Positions 1-6,890 of a stretch of 40,782 bases of DNA are shown here, piece by piece. Position numbers and translations under genes: made by a program. Below the pieces are notes generated by a model that was not told where the DNA came from, did no database searches, and saw only the letters and a program-made list of their open reading frames with translations. This stretch comes from Methanocella_A sp964548585 (GTDB lineage: Archaea > Halobacteriota > Methanocellia > Methanocellales > Methanocellaceae). The stretch is from positions 1 through 40,782 of the forward strand of contig CAZJRS010000021.1 of the NCBI GenBank assembly GCA_964548585.1, written 5' to 3'. Numbering within the stretch: the first letter of the stretch is position 1; each line of letters opens with the position of its first letter.

Positions 1-77
1 GCGGCCGTATCGTGCTTTCGGGAACCCCGGAAGAAGTCCTGCGACATGGCGGGTTAGGAGATCAGTTATCCGGCTAG
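1..77 (+). CDS. ABC transporter ATP-binding protein, C-terminal end (partial)
   Basis: The third forward frame is open from the window edge and encodes GRIVLSGTPEEVLRHGGLG plus five residues before a TAG at 75-77. A tail of the form 'G.iv..GtpeeVl' is typical of the end of ABC ATPases, after the H-loop. The catalytic motifs lie outside the window, so the substrate cannot be named. The next gene starts 11 bases downstream with a ribosome binding site, so co-transcription is possible. Confidence 0.6.
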   Translation, partial: GRIVLSGTPEEVLRHGGLGDQLSG

Positions 78-88
78 AGGAGTCTGAC

Positions 89-700
89 ATGTACGAAAAA
101 GAAGAGAAAGCGAGCAGCGAGGCTGGAGATGAGCCTGAAAAACTGGCCCTACACGAGCGCCGGGGAGACACTTGCTACGCCGACGACGACCTGGACCTGG
201 CGATAGAGGAATACCAGAAAGCCTCTGCTTTGAGCCCCGGAAACACACTGGTCCGGCTGAAGCTGGCGAAAACGTTCAGGGACAACGGCGACAGTGACGA
301 AGCGCTGGAAGAGTACAGGAAGGTACTAAAGGCCGAGCCCACAAATACTGTCGCCCTCAAGGGCGTGGCGGACCTGCTCTCCGACGAGGACAGGATCGAC
401 GAGGCGCTGGAGGAGTATAAGGCACTGGTAAAGCTGACTCCCCAGGATCCGTGTGCCCGCTTCGGCCTCGGGGATGCTTACTTTAAGAAAGGGATGTTGT
501 CAGAAGCCATAGAGGAAGCCCGGGAGGCGGTCAGGCTCCGGCCCGACTGGCCGTTCTACTACAACCGCATGGGTAAGCTTATGGAGACTGCCGGCGATGA
601 TGAGGCGGCCATCGCCCAGTACCGGAAAGCGCTGGAGCTGAAACCTGACCTGGAGATAGCGGCAAAAAGCCTGGATCGGCTGACAGGAAAAAGATCGTAG
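89..700 (+). CDS. TPR-repeat protein
   Basis: The product has 203 residues and is almost entirely tetratricopeptide repeat. About five 34-residue units run from roughly residue 20 to 195, each with the pattern A.EEY.KAL.L.P. (for example EALEEYRKVLKAEP and EAIEEAREAVRLRP). TPR arrays are protein-protein interaction scaffolds. There is no signal peptide or membrane segment, so it is probably cytoplasmic. GAGGAG about 7 bases upstream supports the ATG. It lies just after an ABC ATPase and before a divergent-looking regulatory region. The partner is unknown. Confidence 0.85.
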   Translation: MYEKEEKASSEAGDEPEKLALHERRGDTCYADDDLDLAIEEYQKASALSPGNTLVRLKLAKTFRDNGDSDEALEEYRKVLKAEPTNTVALKGVADLLSDEDRIDEALEEYKALVKLTPQDPCARFGLGDAYFKKGMLSEAIEEAREAVRLRPDWPFYYNRMGKLMETAGDDEAAIAQYRKALELKPDLEIAAKSLDRLTGKRS

Positions 701-727
701 AAATAATTTTGCGTTGTTCATCATATA

Positions 728-767
728 TGTTAAACAATAATCAAATGTTTAACAAAAGTTATATATA
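728..767 (+). promoter_or_regulatory. Operator A and TATA box of moeA1
   Basis: TGTTAAACA (728-736) and TGTTTAACA (746-754) form a perfect inverted repeat with starts 18 bp apart. TTATATATA (759-767) begins 13 bp after the start of the second arm, preceded by a purine-rich BRE-like stretch. The same geometry recurs at five other promoters in the window. Transcription should start near 790, leaving about 245 nt of leader before moeA1. Confidence 0.75.
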
Positions 768-825
768 CAAGCCACTTGCTATAGCGTTTGGAAAAAGTAT
801 TAGCAGACATGCACCAGCAAGGGAT

Positions 826-968
826 GCGGAGAACGACCGCAAACGTTCTCCGCAGCTCCTCCTGTGGTTCAGGATTATTCGAATTATCAACCGTAAATTG
901 CAGGATGGCAGGTGGAGATCATACACACCTCAAACCCATACAACGCAACCAGCAAGTACCTGCCATCC
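826..968 (+). promoter_or_regulatory. Structured 5' leader of moeA1 (two perfect stems)
   Basis: Within the predicted leader there is a perfect 10-bp stem, GCGGAGAACG (826-835) with CGTTCTCCGC (844-853), closed by an 8-nt loop. A second perfect 11-bp pairing joins GGATGGCAGGT (903-913) to ACCTGCCATCC (958-968) around a 44-nt insert. No convincing ORF occupies the leader. It could be a cis-regulatory RNA or an RNA that affects stability. I cannot match it to a known riboswitch family by eye. The whole 701-1035 gap holds only this leader and operator A. Confidence 0.5.
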
Positions 969-1035
969 CGTTGCCCCTCTTTTCCCGGAAATGCCGTACA
1001 ACAAGCTTTATTGTCACCGGTTGTGATTTACTGGT

Positions 1036-2229
1036 ATGCCCGCTGCAATCAGTTCAGCTAAACTCACCACCGTGGAAGAAGCATTGAAGATTTTTCTAGA
1101 CTCAGTAATCCCGATTACCAAAAGCTCCTCTGTCGAGCTGGACTACGCGGACAACAGAGTGCTTGCAAAGGACATCCGGGCGCCTAAGGATTACCCGCAC
1201 TACGATCTGTGCTTCATGGACGGCTACGGAGTCCGGGCGGAAGATACGGCTGGCAGCGCTCAGGGTGGGGTGTTGCTCAAGCTGACCGAAAACGAGGAAG
1301 TCCGGAATGGCGAATGCATGCTCGTCCATACGGGAAGTGCCTTGCCCGCAGGCTGCGATGCAGTGGTCAAAGTGGAGGATACCAGGGCTGAGCCGGGAGG
1401 GGTACGGGTGTTTCACCATGCTTCGGCAGGTGAGAACTTTACGCCCAGAGGTAAATCAATCAGAAAGGGGGATACGGTTTTCAGGGCAGGCATGCAGATC
1501 AAGCCGACGAACATCGCACTGCTCGCCTCGCTGGGGCTTACCGAGGTAGAGGTCTACGAAAGGCCGCGTGTGCTCATCGTACCTACCGGCGACGAGCTGG
1601 TGCCCAGGGGAAAAGAAGCGGGACCGGGCACGATCAACGAGAGTAACGGCCTCATGTGCCAGATGCTGGTTAAAAGGTACGGAGGTAAGCCGGCGATGTG
1701 GGACATCGTGCCCGACAACCTTGAAAAGCTGACGGAGGCGGTCAAAGTAGGGGTCAGATACGACCTGATCGTCACTTCGGGCGGAACCTCGGTGGGTAGA
1801 AGAGATCTGATGCCGCAGATCGTCGAATCGATGGGAAAGATCCTCGTCCACGGTGTTGGCATGCGCCCGGGGCGGCCGGTGGGCATGGGCTACGTGGATG
1901 ATGGGGGGCGGAGGACACCAATCGTCTTTCTCCCCGGCTTCCCCGATGCCTGCGCAGTGAGTGCTATGGTTTTTGTCGCACCCGCCATTAAAAAGCTGGG
2001 CAGGTATCCGCCGGCAAAGTATCCGAGTAGTTCCGCGGTAATGTCGGGAGACAGCCACGTAGGCCACCGGACCCGGTCGATCACCAAGGTCCTGCTGCAG
2101 GATGGAGAAGCTACACCGGTATCAACGGTCGGGCCAACCCCCTACGATGGGGAATACGCCTATATCACCACGCCCGAGGAGGGGGGCTTTGGTGCGGGAG
2201 AACAGGTCGAAGTAAAGTATTTCGAATGA
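1036..2229 (+). CDS. moeA: Molybdopterin molybdenumtransferase (MoeA family), copy 1
   Basis: MoeA inserts molybdate or tungstate into adenylylated molybdopterin, the last step of Moco/Wco synthesis. The 397-residue product has usual MoeA length. Visible family features are the N-terminal DNRVLAKDI...MDGYGVRAED segment, PTGDELV in the MoCF-binding domain, GGTSVGRRD, and the PGRPVGMGY substrate loop, followed by a C-terminal beta domain. It is cytosolic. The ATG at 1036 follows a weak ribosome site and aligns with the N-terminus of the second copy at 16930. It is preceded by operator A and a long structured leader, and it converges on fdhAB, a likely client enzyme. Archaea often keep several MoeA paralogues for Mo versus W; which metal this one handles cannot be read from the sequence. 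Confidence 0.9.
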   Translation: MPAAISSAKLTTVEEALKIFLDSVIPITKSSSVELDYADNRVLAKDIRAPKDYPHYDLCFMDGYGVRAEDTAGSAQGGVLLKLTENEEVRNGECMLVHTGSALPAGCDAVVKVEDTRAEPGGVRVFHHASAGENFTPRGKSIRKGDTVFRAGMQIKPTNIALLASLGLTEVEVYERPRVLIVPTGDELVPRGKEAGPGTINESNGLMCQMLVKRYGGKPAMWDIVPDNLEKLTEAVKVGVRYDLIVTSGGTSVGRRDLMPQIVESMGKILVHGVGMRPGRPVGMGYVDDGGRRTPIVFLPGFPDACAVSAMVFVAPAIKKLGRYPPAKYPSSSAVMSGDSHVGHRTRSITKVLLQDGEATPVSTVGPTPYDGEYAYITTPEEGGFGAGEQVEVKYFE

Positions 2230-2274
2230 TTAAAGGGTGCGGTGGAGCATTTCTGATATACAGTGGTGTAAGCC

Positions 2275-2330
2275 CTTGTAGTGGTTTGGGTGAGGTAGCA
2301 CAAAAACCTATACAAGGCCCACACTACAAG
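2275..2330. terminator. Inverted repeat between convergent moeA1 and fdhB
   Basis: CTTGTAGTG (2275-2283) is exactly complementary to CACTACAAG (2322-2330). A competing pairing of GCCCTTGTA with TACAAGGCC lies inside it. The element sits in the 134-bp gap between two converging genes, so it most likely marks transcript ends on both strands. There is no long T-run, so intrinsic termination is uncertain. Confidence 0.35.
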
Positions 2331-2363
2331 ATAAATAATAATTTTCGGGAGATTTAGGTCACT

Positions 2364-3545
2364 TCAAGGCATCGAATTCAACTGCTCGAACTTCTCCAGA
2401 AGCCTCGCATAGTCCTTGCTGGACTGGTGGAAGAAGACAGAGAGCGGAATCTCGGCCGGGCAGATATCCTCGCATTGCCCACAATTGGTACAATCCGCAG
2501 CGATATGCGCCGCCCGGGTAAAGTGGAACTTGGGCGAAACCGGGTATCTGTTGGGCTCAAACCACTGCACGTCAGCGCCTGTCAGCTTGCAACTCTCGCA
2601 GACGCAGATCGGGCAGACCCGCACACACCCCATGCACTTGATACACTTTGAGAACTGCCTGAGCCAGTAATCATCCCGCTCCCCCGGGGCTTTGAAATCG
2701 TGCTTCTGCCATTTGTGGGCCAGAGCCACCTGGGATTTTTCGATGTCTTTTCGAAGCTCGATCGAGGCGGCAGAGGGCTTCTTCACCAGTATGGCCTCTG
2801 CCCGGATGGCATCGACGAGGATATCTGCCCCGGTCCTGGAGCATACTTCCACGAAGGAATAGCTGCCTGTATCCTTGCCAGTGACTCCCCAGTAGCCACA
2901 TGTGATGTCCGCCATCCGTGGTATCTTGAGCTCACACCGGAGGCAGTTCGGCCGGCGGCTGTTTTTTTCGCCCTTCAGCTTCTCAATGCTGAGCTCCTTG
3001 TGCTTGTGATCGAGGGTCTCGATGACGATGTTCCCCTTCGAGACCTCCTCGGTCAGCACGTTCTCCGGTTCGACGTGACATAGCCTGTCCACCAGGGCTT
3101 TCGTCTTCACCGGAGGAGCTGTCCCCCGGCAGTTCAAGCCTATAAAGATCACGTTATCGAGGTTGACCCGTCCCTTCGCGGCCAGTAGCTGGAGGGCTAC
3201 CGCGTCGCAGCCTACGCCAACAATGGCGATCCGGGCGTCTTTCGCTCCGTCCAGGTACTTGCAGGCATATTTGGAAAGGAGCAGGGGTGCGCACTGGATC
3301 GAGCCGGATATGTCCGTGATCTCCGAGGGGTCGGTGATTAGCCGGGGAACTCCGTCGAAGATGTCTTTCCCCCTGCCCATGGCCAGGGCGGCGTCGATCC
3401 TGTCGCTCTCCAGCAGGTGCTTCAGCAGAGCGGTCACTACGCCGCCGCTCTCTCCCCGGGCCCTGATCTGCTCGTCCGAAGCCTGGGCGAGTAACAGGTC
3501 CCCGGGGTTCACGCGTTCCAGTGGCTGGTCTTCACCGATTCTCAT
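2364..3545 (-). CDS. fdhB: Coenzyme F420-reducing formate dehydrogenase, beta subunit
   Basis: FdhB passes electrons from the molybdopterin subunit to coenzyme F420 through flavin and iron-sulfur clusters. The 393-residue product is an FrhB/FdhB-family protein. The N-terminal GESGGVVTALLKHLL is the family hallmark, CLRC is near residue 201, and two ferredoxin clusters lie at the C-terminus (CIKCMGCVRVC at 301-311; CTNCGQCEDIC at 352-362). I chose the ATG at 3545 because it overlaps the fdhA stop as ATGA and has AAGGTGA upstream. A longer start at 3575 would overlap fdhA by 34 bp. It forms an operon with fdhA and acts in the cytoplasm, giving growth on formate or interconversion of formate and F420H2. 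Confidence 0.93.
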   Translation of the reverse strand: MRIGEDQPLERVNPGDLLLAQASDEQIRARGESGGVVTALLKHLLESDRIDAALAMGRGKDIFDGVPRLITDPSEITDISGSIQCAPLLLSKYACKYLDGAKDARIAIVGVGCDAVALQLLAAKGRVNLDNVIFIGLNCRGTAPPVKTKALVDRLCHVEPENVLTEEVSKGNIVIETLDHKHKELSIEKLKGEKNSRRPNCLRCELKIPRMADITCGYWGVTGKDTGSYSFVEVCSRTGADILVDAIRAEAILVKKPSAASIELRKDIEKSQVALAHKWQKHDFKAPGERDDYWLRQFSKCIKCMGCVRVCPICVCESCKLTGADVQWFEPNRYPVSPKFHFTRAAHIAADCTNCGQCEDICPAEIPLSVFFHQSSKDYARLLEKFEQLNSMP

Positions 3546-5605
3546 TTGTTCACCTTCTCGATGGAGACTGCGCAATACTTCAGCTCCGGCATCTTTGAGA
3601 TGGGGTCTCGGGCACTGTTGGTCAGCAGATTGACCGGGCTCTCTTTGAAGTGGAAGGACATGTTCAGGACTCCTTTCTGGATGTCGGGAGTGACCAGCGC
3701 ATTTGTCTCGACCTCCCCTCTTCGGCTCTTCAGGCGGACGGCGTCACCGGTTTTAACGCCGAGTCTGGCCGCGTCTAAAGTATTGATCTCCACATAGCCG
3801 GCAGGGGTTTCCTGGTGGAGCCTTTTGGAACGTCTCGTCTGCGTCCCGGTGTGATAGTGGAAAAGGAGCCTGCCCGTCATCAGCGCGAAGGGGTATTCTA
3901 GATCAGGCACCTCCGCCGGAGGCAAGTACTCGATAGGGAAGAAATTGCCGAGGCCGTCCGGGGTGGCAAACTCCTGGGTGTGGAGGATGGGCGTACCAGG
4001 ATGGTCTTCCGCGGGGCAGGGCCAGGTCAGCCCTTCAGGCTTCTCGATCCTCGCATAGGTGATACCTGCATACCTGGGCGTGACCGCCCGCATGTCCTCG
4101 AAAACCTCCTCCGCACTGGTGAAATCGAAGCCCTTCAGGCCCAGCTTTTTCGCCAGGAGGGTGATGATCTCCCAGTCGGCTCTGGCTTCTCCGGGAGGCT
4201 CGACGGCTTTCCGGATTCGCTGGACTCGCCGCTCTGCGTTGGTGAAGGTTCCGTCCTTTTCCGCCCAGCAGGCCGCCGGCAGCACGACATCGGCCACCTC
4301 GGCAGTTTCGGTCAGGAAGATGTCCTGGACGACGAGGAAATCCAGCTTTTTCAGCTGTCTCCCGATGTGGTTGATGTCGGGGAACGAGAGCATGGGATTC
4401 TCACCGAGGATGAACAATGCTTTAACCTGATCGCCGGCTGCGTCGATCTGCTCCATCAGGCTAAGGCCGGTGGTTGCCGGGAGTTCTGTGACATCCCAGG
4501 CCTGCTCCATCTTCCTCCGGCACGCTTCGTCGGCCACTTTCTGGTAGCCGGAGTAGGTGTCTGGCAAGGCGCCCATGTCGCAGGCACCTTGTACGTTATT
4601 CTGGCCCCGAAGGGGATTGACCCCGGTACCGGGCCTGCCGATGTTGCCTGTTACTAAGGCGAGGTTGCCAAGAGACCTGACATTATCAGTCCCGGTGATC
4701 GACTCAGTCACCCCGAGGCAGTAGACAATGGCCGCGTTCCGGGCCCCGGCGAACTTCAGGGCGATATCCCGGACGACTTCGACGGGCGTACCAGTGAGTG
4801 ATTCTACGTCAGCGTATTTCTCAACGGCTTTCTTCAGCTCCTCGAAGCCTTTGGTTTTTGTCCGGATGAACTCAGAATCAGCCTTGCCTTCCCGGATGAT
4901 CCAGTAGATCATGGAGTTGACAAGCGGGATGATCGTCGAAGGGTTGAACCGCACGTAGATATCTGCCCTTCTCGCGGTCAGCGTATACCTCGGGTCGGCG
5001 ACGATGATGGTGGCACCCTTCTCGCGGGCCTGGATGAGCCTCCGTCCTGCCAGTGGATGGGCTTCCATGGCATTAGACCCGATCACGAAAATGCATTCTG
5101 AATTTAGCACGTCAGCCATCGGGTTGGTGGCTGCCCCGGACCCGAAAGACATGGTAAGTCCCGCTACCGACGGACCGTGGCAGATCCTCGCGCAGTTATC
5201 GACGTTGTTCGTCTTGAAACCCGCCCGGGCCAGCTTGTTCATCAGGTAGGACTCTTCGTTCGGAACCCGGCAGGAGACCTGGAAAGCGAGGCTGTCAGGC
5301 CCGTATTTCCGGCCGGTGGCCGTCAGCTTTGTCGCTATGAGGGAGATGGCTTCGTCCCAGGAAGCTTCCACGAACTTGCCCTCTTTTTTAATTAACGGCA
5401 CTTTCAGCCTATCGGAAGAATGAACAAACTCGAAGCAGCCGTAGCCTTTCGGGCAGAGTTTCCCCTCGTTGACCGGATGCCGCTTCCATGGTTCGACATC
5501 CACGAGTTTTCCGTCTCGAACGACGAGATTTAGACCGCAACCGACTCCGCAGAAGGGGCAAATGGTCGGCACGTACCGGATGCCGGGAATTTTTTTGTCA
5601 CTCAT
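3542..5605 (-). CDS. fdhA: Formate dehydrogenase, alpha (molybdopterin) subunit
   Basis: This is the catalytic subunit oxidising formate to CO2 at a Mo/W-bis-pterin centre. The 687-residue product begins with a [4Fe-4S] site (C16, C19, C23, C51). NCARICHGPSVAGL places Cys142 where some homologues have selenocysteine, so this is the cysteine form. The pterin-binding core and the C-terminal domain (YVEINTLDAARLG...RRGEVE) are complete. I place the start at 5605, with GGTGG just upstream, rather than at the longer 5647. The leader contains a near-palindrome around 5700-5718. The 5606-5963 gap also carries promoter B for the opposite strand. fdhB follows with a 4-nt overlap. Confidence 0.94.
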   Translation of the reverse strand: MSDKKIPGIRYVPTICPFCGVGCGLNLVVRDGKLVDVEPWKRHPVNEGKLCPKGYGCFEFVHSSDRLKVPLIKKEGKFVEASWDEAISLIATKLTATGRKYGPDSLAFQVSCRVPNEESYLMNKLARAGFKTNNVDNCARICHGPSVAGLTMSFGSGAATNPMADVLNSECIFVIGSNAMEAHPLAGRRLIQAREKGATIIVADPRYTLTARRADIYVRFNPSTIIPLVNSMIYWIIREGKADSEFIRTKTKGFEELKKAVEKYADVESLTGTPVEVVRDIALKFAGARNAAIVYCLGVTESITGTDNVRSLGNLALVTGNIGRPGTGVNPLRGQNNVQGACDMGALPDTYSGYQKVADEACRRKMEQAWDVTELPATTGLSLMEQIDAAGDQVKALFILGENPMLSFPDINHIGRQLKKLDFLVVQDIFLTETAEVADVVLPAACWAEKDGTFTNAERRVQRIRKAVEPPGEARADWEIITLLAKKLGLKGFDFTSAEEVFEDMRAVTPRYAGITYARIEKPEGLTWPCPAEDHPGTPILHTQEFATPDGLGNFFPIEYLPPAEVPDLEYPFALMTGRLLFHYHTGTQTRRSKRLHQETPAGYVEINTLDAARLGVKTGDAVRLKSRRGEVETNALVTPDIQKGVLNMSFHFKESPVNLLTNSARDPISKMPELKYCAVSIEKVNK

Positions 5606-5789
5606 ATAGCCACCGGAGTTAATGAGATGAATTAACAACTTGCACATGGTAACATAATTGCGTTATCATAAACTTGACGCTGGTAGCAGCTGCAGCAGAC
5701 CGGGCCCATGGGTCCCGGCGTAGCCGAGGTACCTCAAGAGAAATGTCCCGAACGATATGGAAAACAGATCGGGCGTTATGGATACATTT

Positions 5790-5829
5790 TGTTAAGCGCA
5801 TGAATATTGTTTAACAATAAATTTAAATC
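5790..5829 (+). promoter_or_regulatory. Operator B and TATA box of a methyltransferase gene
   Basis: A degenerate arm TGTTAAGCG (5790-5798) and a perfect arm TGTTTAACA (5808-5816) have starts 18 bp apart. ATTTAAATC (5821-5829) begins exactly 13 bp after the second arm start, as at operator A. Transcription should start near 5853. Confidence 0.65.
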
Positions 5830-5867
5830 AATGGTGAGTATCCTTACTAGCAAGGAGCGATTGAAGC

Positions 5868-5957
5868 GTGGAGTCAAACAACGATAAAAGAGCGATGAGA
5901 GAACTGTCGACGGGAGACACGGATGAGTTTACAGTGATCGGCGAGACGGACAGGTGA
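5868..5957 (+). CDS. Possible 29-codon leader ORF
   Basis: A GTG at 5868 preceded by AAGGAG (5852-5857) opens a 29-codon frame. It ends in TGA at 5955-5957, directly before and in the same frame as the methyltransferase ATG at 5958. It contains DTDEFTVIGETDR. It lies inside the predicted leader. It might be a leader peptide that couples translation, or it may be chance. No family is recognised. Confidence 0.2.
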   Translation: MESNNDKRAMRELSTGDTDEFTVIGETDR

Positions 5958-5963
5958 ATGCGT

Positions 5964-6794
5964 ATGGTAAGCTTAGACTGGAAGACTCTCTGGAACGAAT
6001 CCCGACAGGGTTCGCTGCTGGAAAACAGGCAGCCGAAGGACGATAAATGGCTGTCTTTCTGGGATAGCGAAGCGACGGCATATCTTGAAAAGGTCAAAAG
6101 GGACGAGGTCTTCTACAGGCATATCGTAGATTATCTCAGGCGGGAACGGGTGTTCTGCCCGGGTGACAAGGTGCTCGATATCGCCTGTGGACCCGGCACA
6201 TACACCTTGCAGTTTGCACCTTTCGCCGCATCTGTGACCGCCCTTGACGTATCTGCGGGCATGCTGTCCACGATGATGGTTGAGGCGGAGAATAGAAACC
6301 TAAGAAACATCAAGCCCGTAAAGTCTGCCTGGGATCAATATGCGGTGCGGGGCAAATATGATCTTGTGTTTACGGCACTGTCGCCGGCCATCAAAGGCCC
6401 GGAAGAGTTTTTGCGGATGGAGACTTGTTCCTCGCGAAGCTGCTGCTACATCACTTTCGGGGAAGAGGAACAATCCCGAACTCGAAGTGACCTGTGGAAG
6501 ATACTGACAGGAGGTGAAAAAGGCAAAAAGGAGTTCAACATCTCATACCCGTTCAACCTGCTGATGAGCATGGGACGCAAGCCGAACGTGCGGTTTTTCG
6601 ACTATGAGTCGGAAGAGAAAATGGCCGTGGACCAGCTGATCGAGTACTACGTGAAATTTTTCAACAATTTCATCAGGATGGACGAGAAAAACATAGAGAG
6701 AATTTCGAAGCATATCAACTCGATATCCGTCGAGGGATACTGCGACAACTGGAGCAAAAAGTCGCTGGTGGCGTTGTTCTGGGATGTTGAATAG
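5964..6794 (+). CDS. Class I SAM-dependent methyltransferase, paralogue 1
   Basis: The 276-residue product has a Rossmann SAM site, VLDIACGPGTYTLQFA (near residue 70), followed by ALDVSAGML as the second strand. It resembles the methyltransferases at 15935-16765 and 21724-22569. All three begin with a short '(I/L)(D/E)W...W' segment and share a C-terminal region with FNLL..MG..PNV. Substrate is unknown. I prefer the second ATG (5964), because GGTGA lies 6 bases before it but abuts the ATG at 5958. Operator B drives it alone, and it converges on the double binding protein. Its repeated pairing with metal-type transporter genes suggests a small-molecule (metallophore or cofactor) substrate rather than RNA or protein. 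That is inference. Confidence 0.8.
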   Translation: MVSLDWKTLWNESRQGSLLENRQPKDDKWLSFWDSEATAYLEKVKRDEVFYRHIVDYLRRERVFCPGDKVLDIACGPGTYTLQFAPFAASVTALDVSAGMLSTMMVEAENRNLRNIKPVKSAWDQYAVRGKYDLVFTALSPAIKGPEEFLRMETCSSRSCCYITFGEEEQSRTRSDLWKILTGGEKGKKEFNISYPFNLLMSMGRKPNVRFFDYESEEKMAVDQLIEYYVKFFNNFIRMDEKNIERISKHINSISVEGYCDNWSKKSLVALFWDVE

Positions 6795-6832
6795 GCTGTC
6801 AGGCGCCGGTTGTAAAAAGGTCAAAAAAGGGA

Positions 6833-6880
6833 GAGGTGGAAAAATTCCACCTCGGGGCAGGAGCCAGAAAGTGCAGCCCC
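6833..6880. terminator. Hairpins between converging genes
   Basis: GAGGTGGAA (6833-6841) and TTCCACCTC (6845-6853) form a perfect 9-bp stem around AAA. GGGGC...GCCCC follows (6854 to about 6880). The position serves as the 3' end of the plus-strand methyltransferase and of the minus-strand lipoprotein mRNA. Confidence 0.5.
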
Positions 6881-6890
6881 GCTCGATGTT

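Noticed and set aside
788..1087. 99-codon TTG frame in the moeA1 leader
   Set aside because: It has no ribosome site, low-quality composition and overlaps moeA1 in another frame; the region is better explained as a structured leader.
3542..5605. Possible selenocysteine formate dehydrogenase
   Set aside because: The metal-ligand position is encoded by a Cys codon, and no in-frame TGA occurs in fdhA; the same holds for fmdB.
5868..6794. TGA readthrough (selenocysteine or pyrrolysine-like) joining the 29-codon ORF to the methyltransferase
   Set aside because: The paralogous methyltransferases begin at the position of the ATG after the TGA, so no N-terminal extension is needed.
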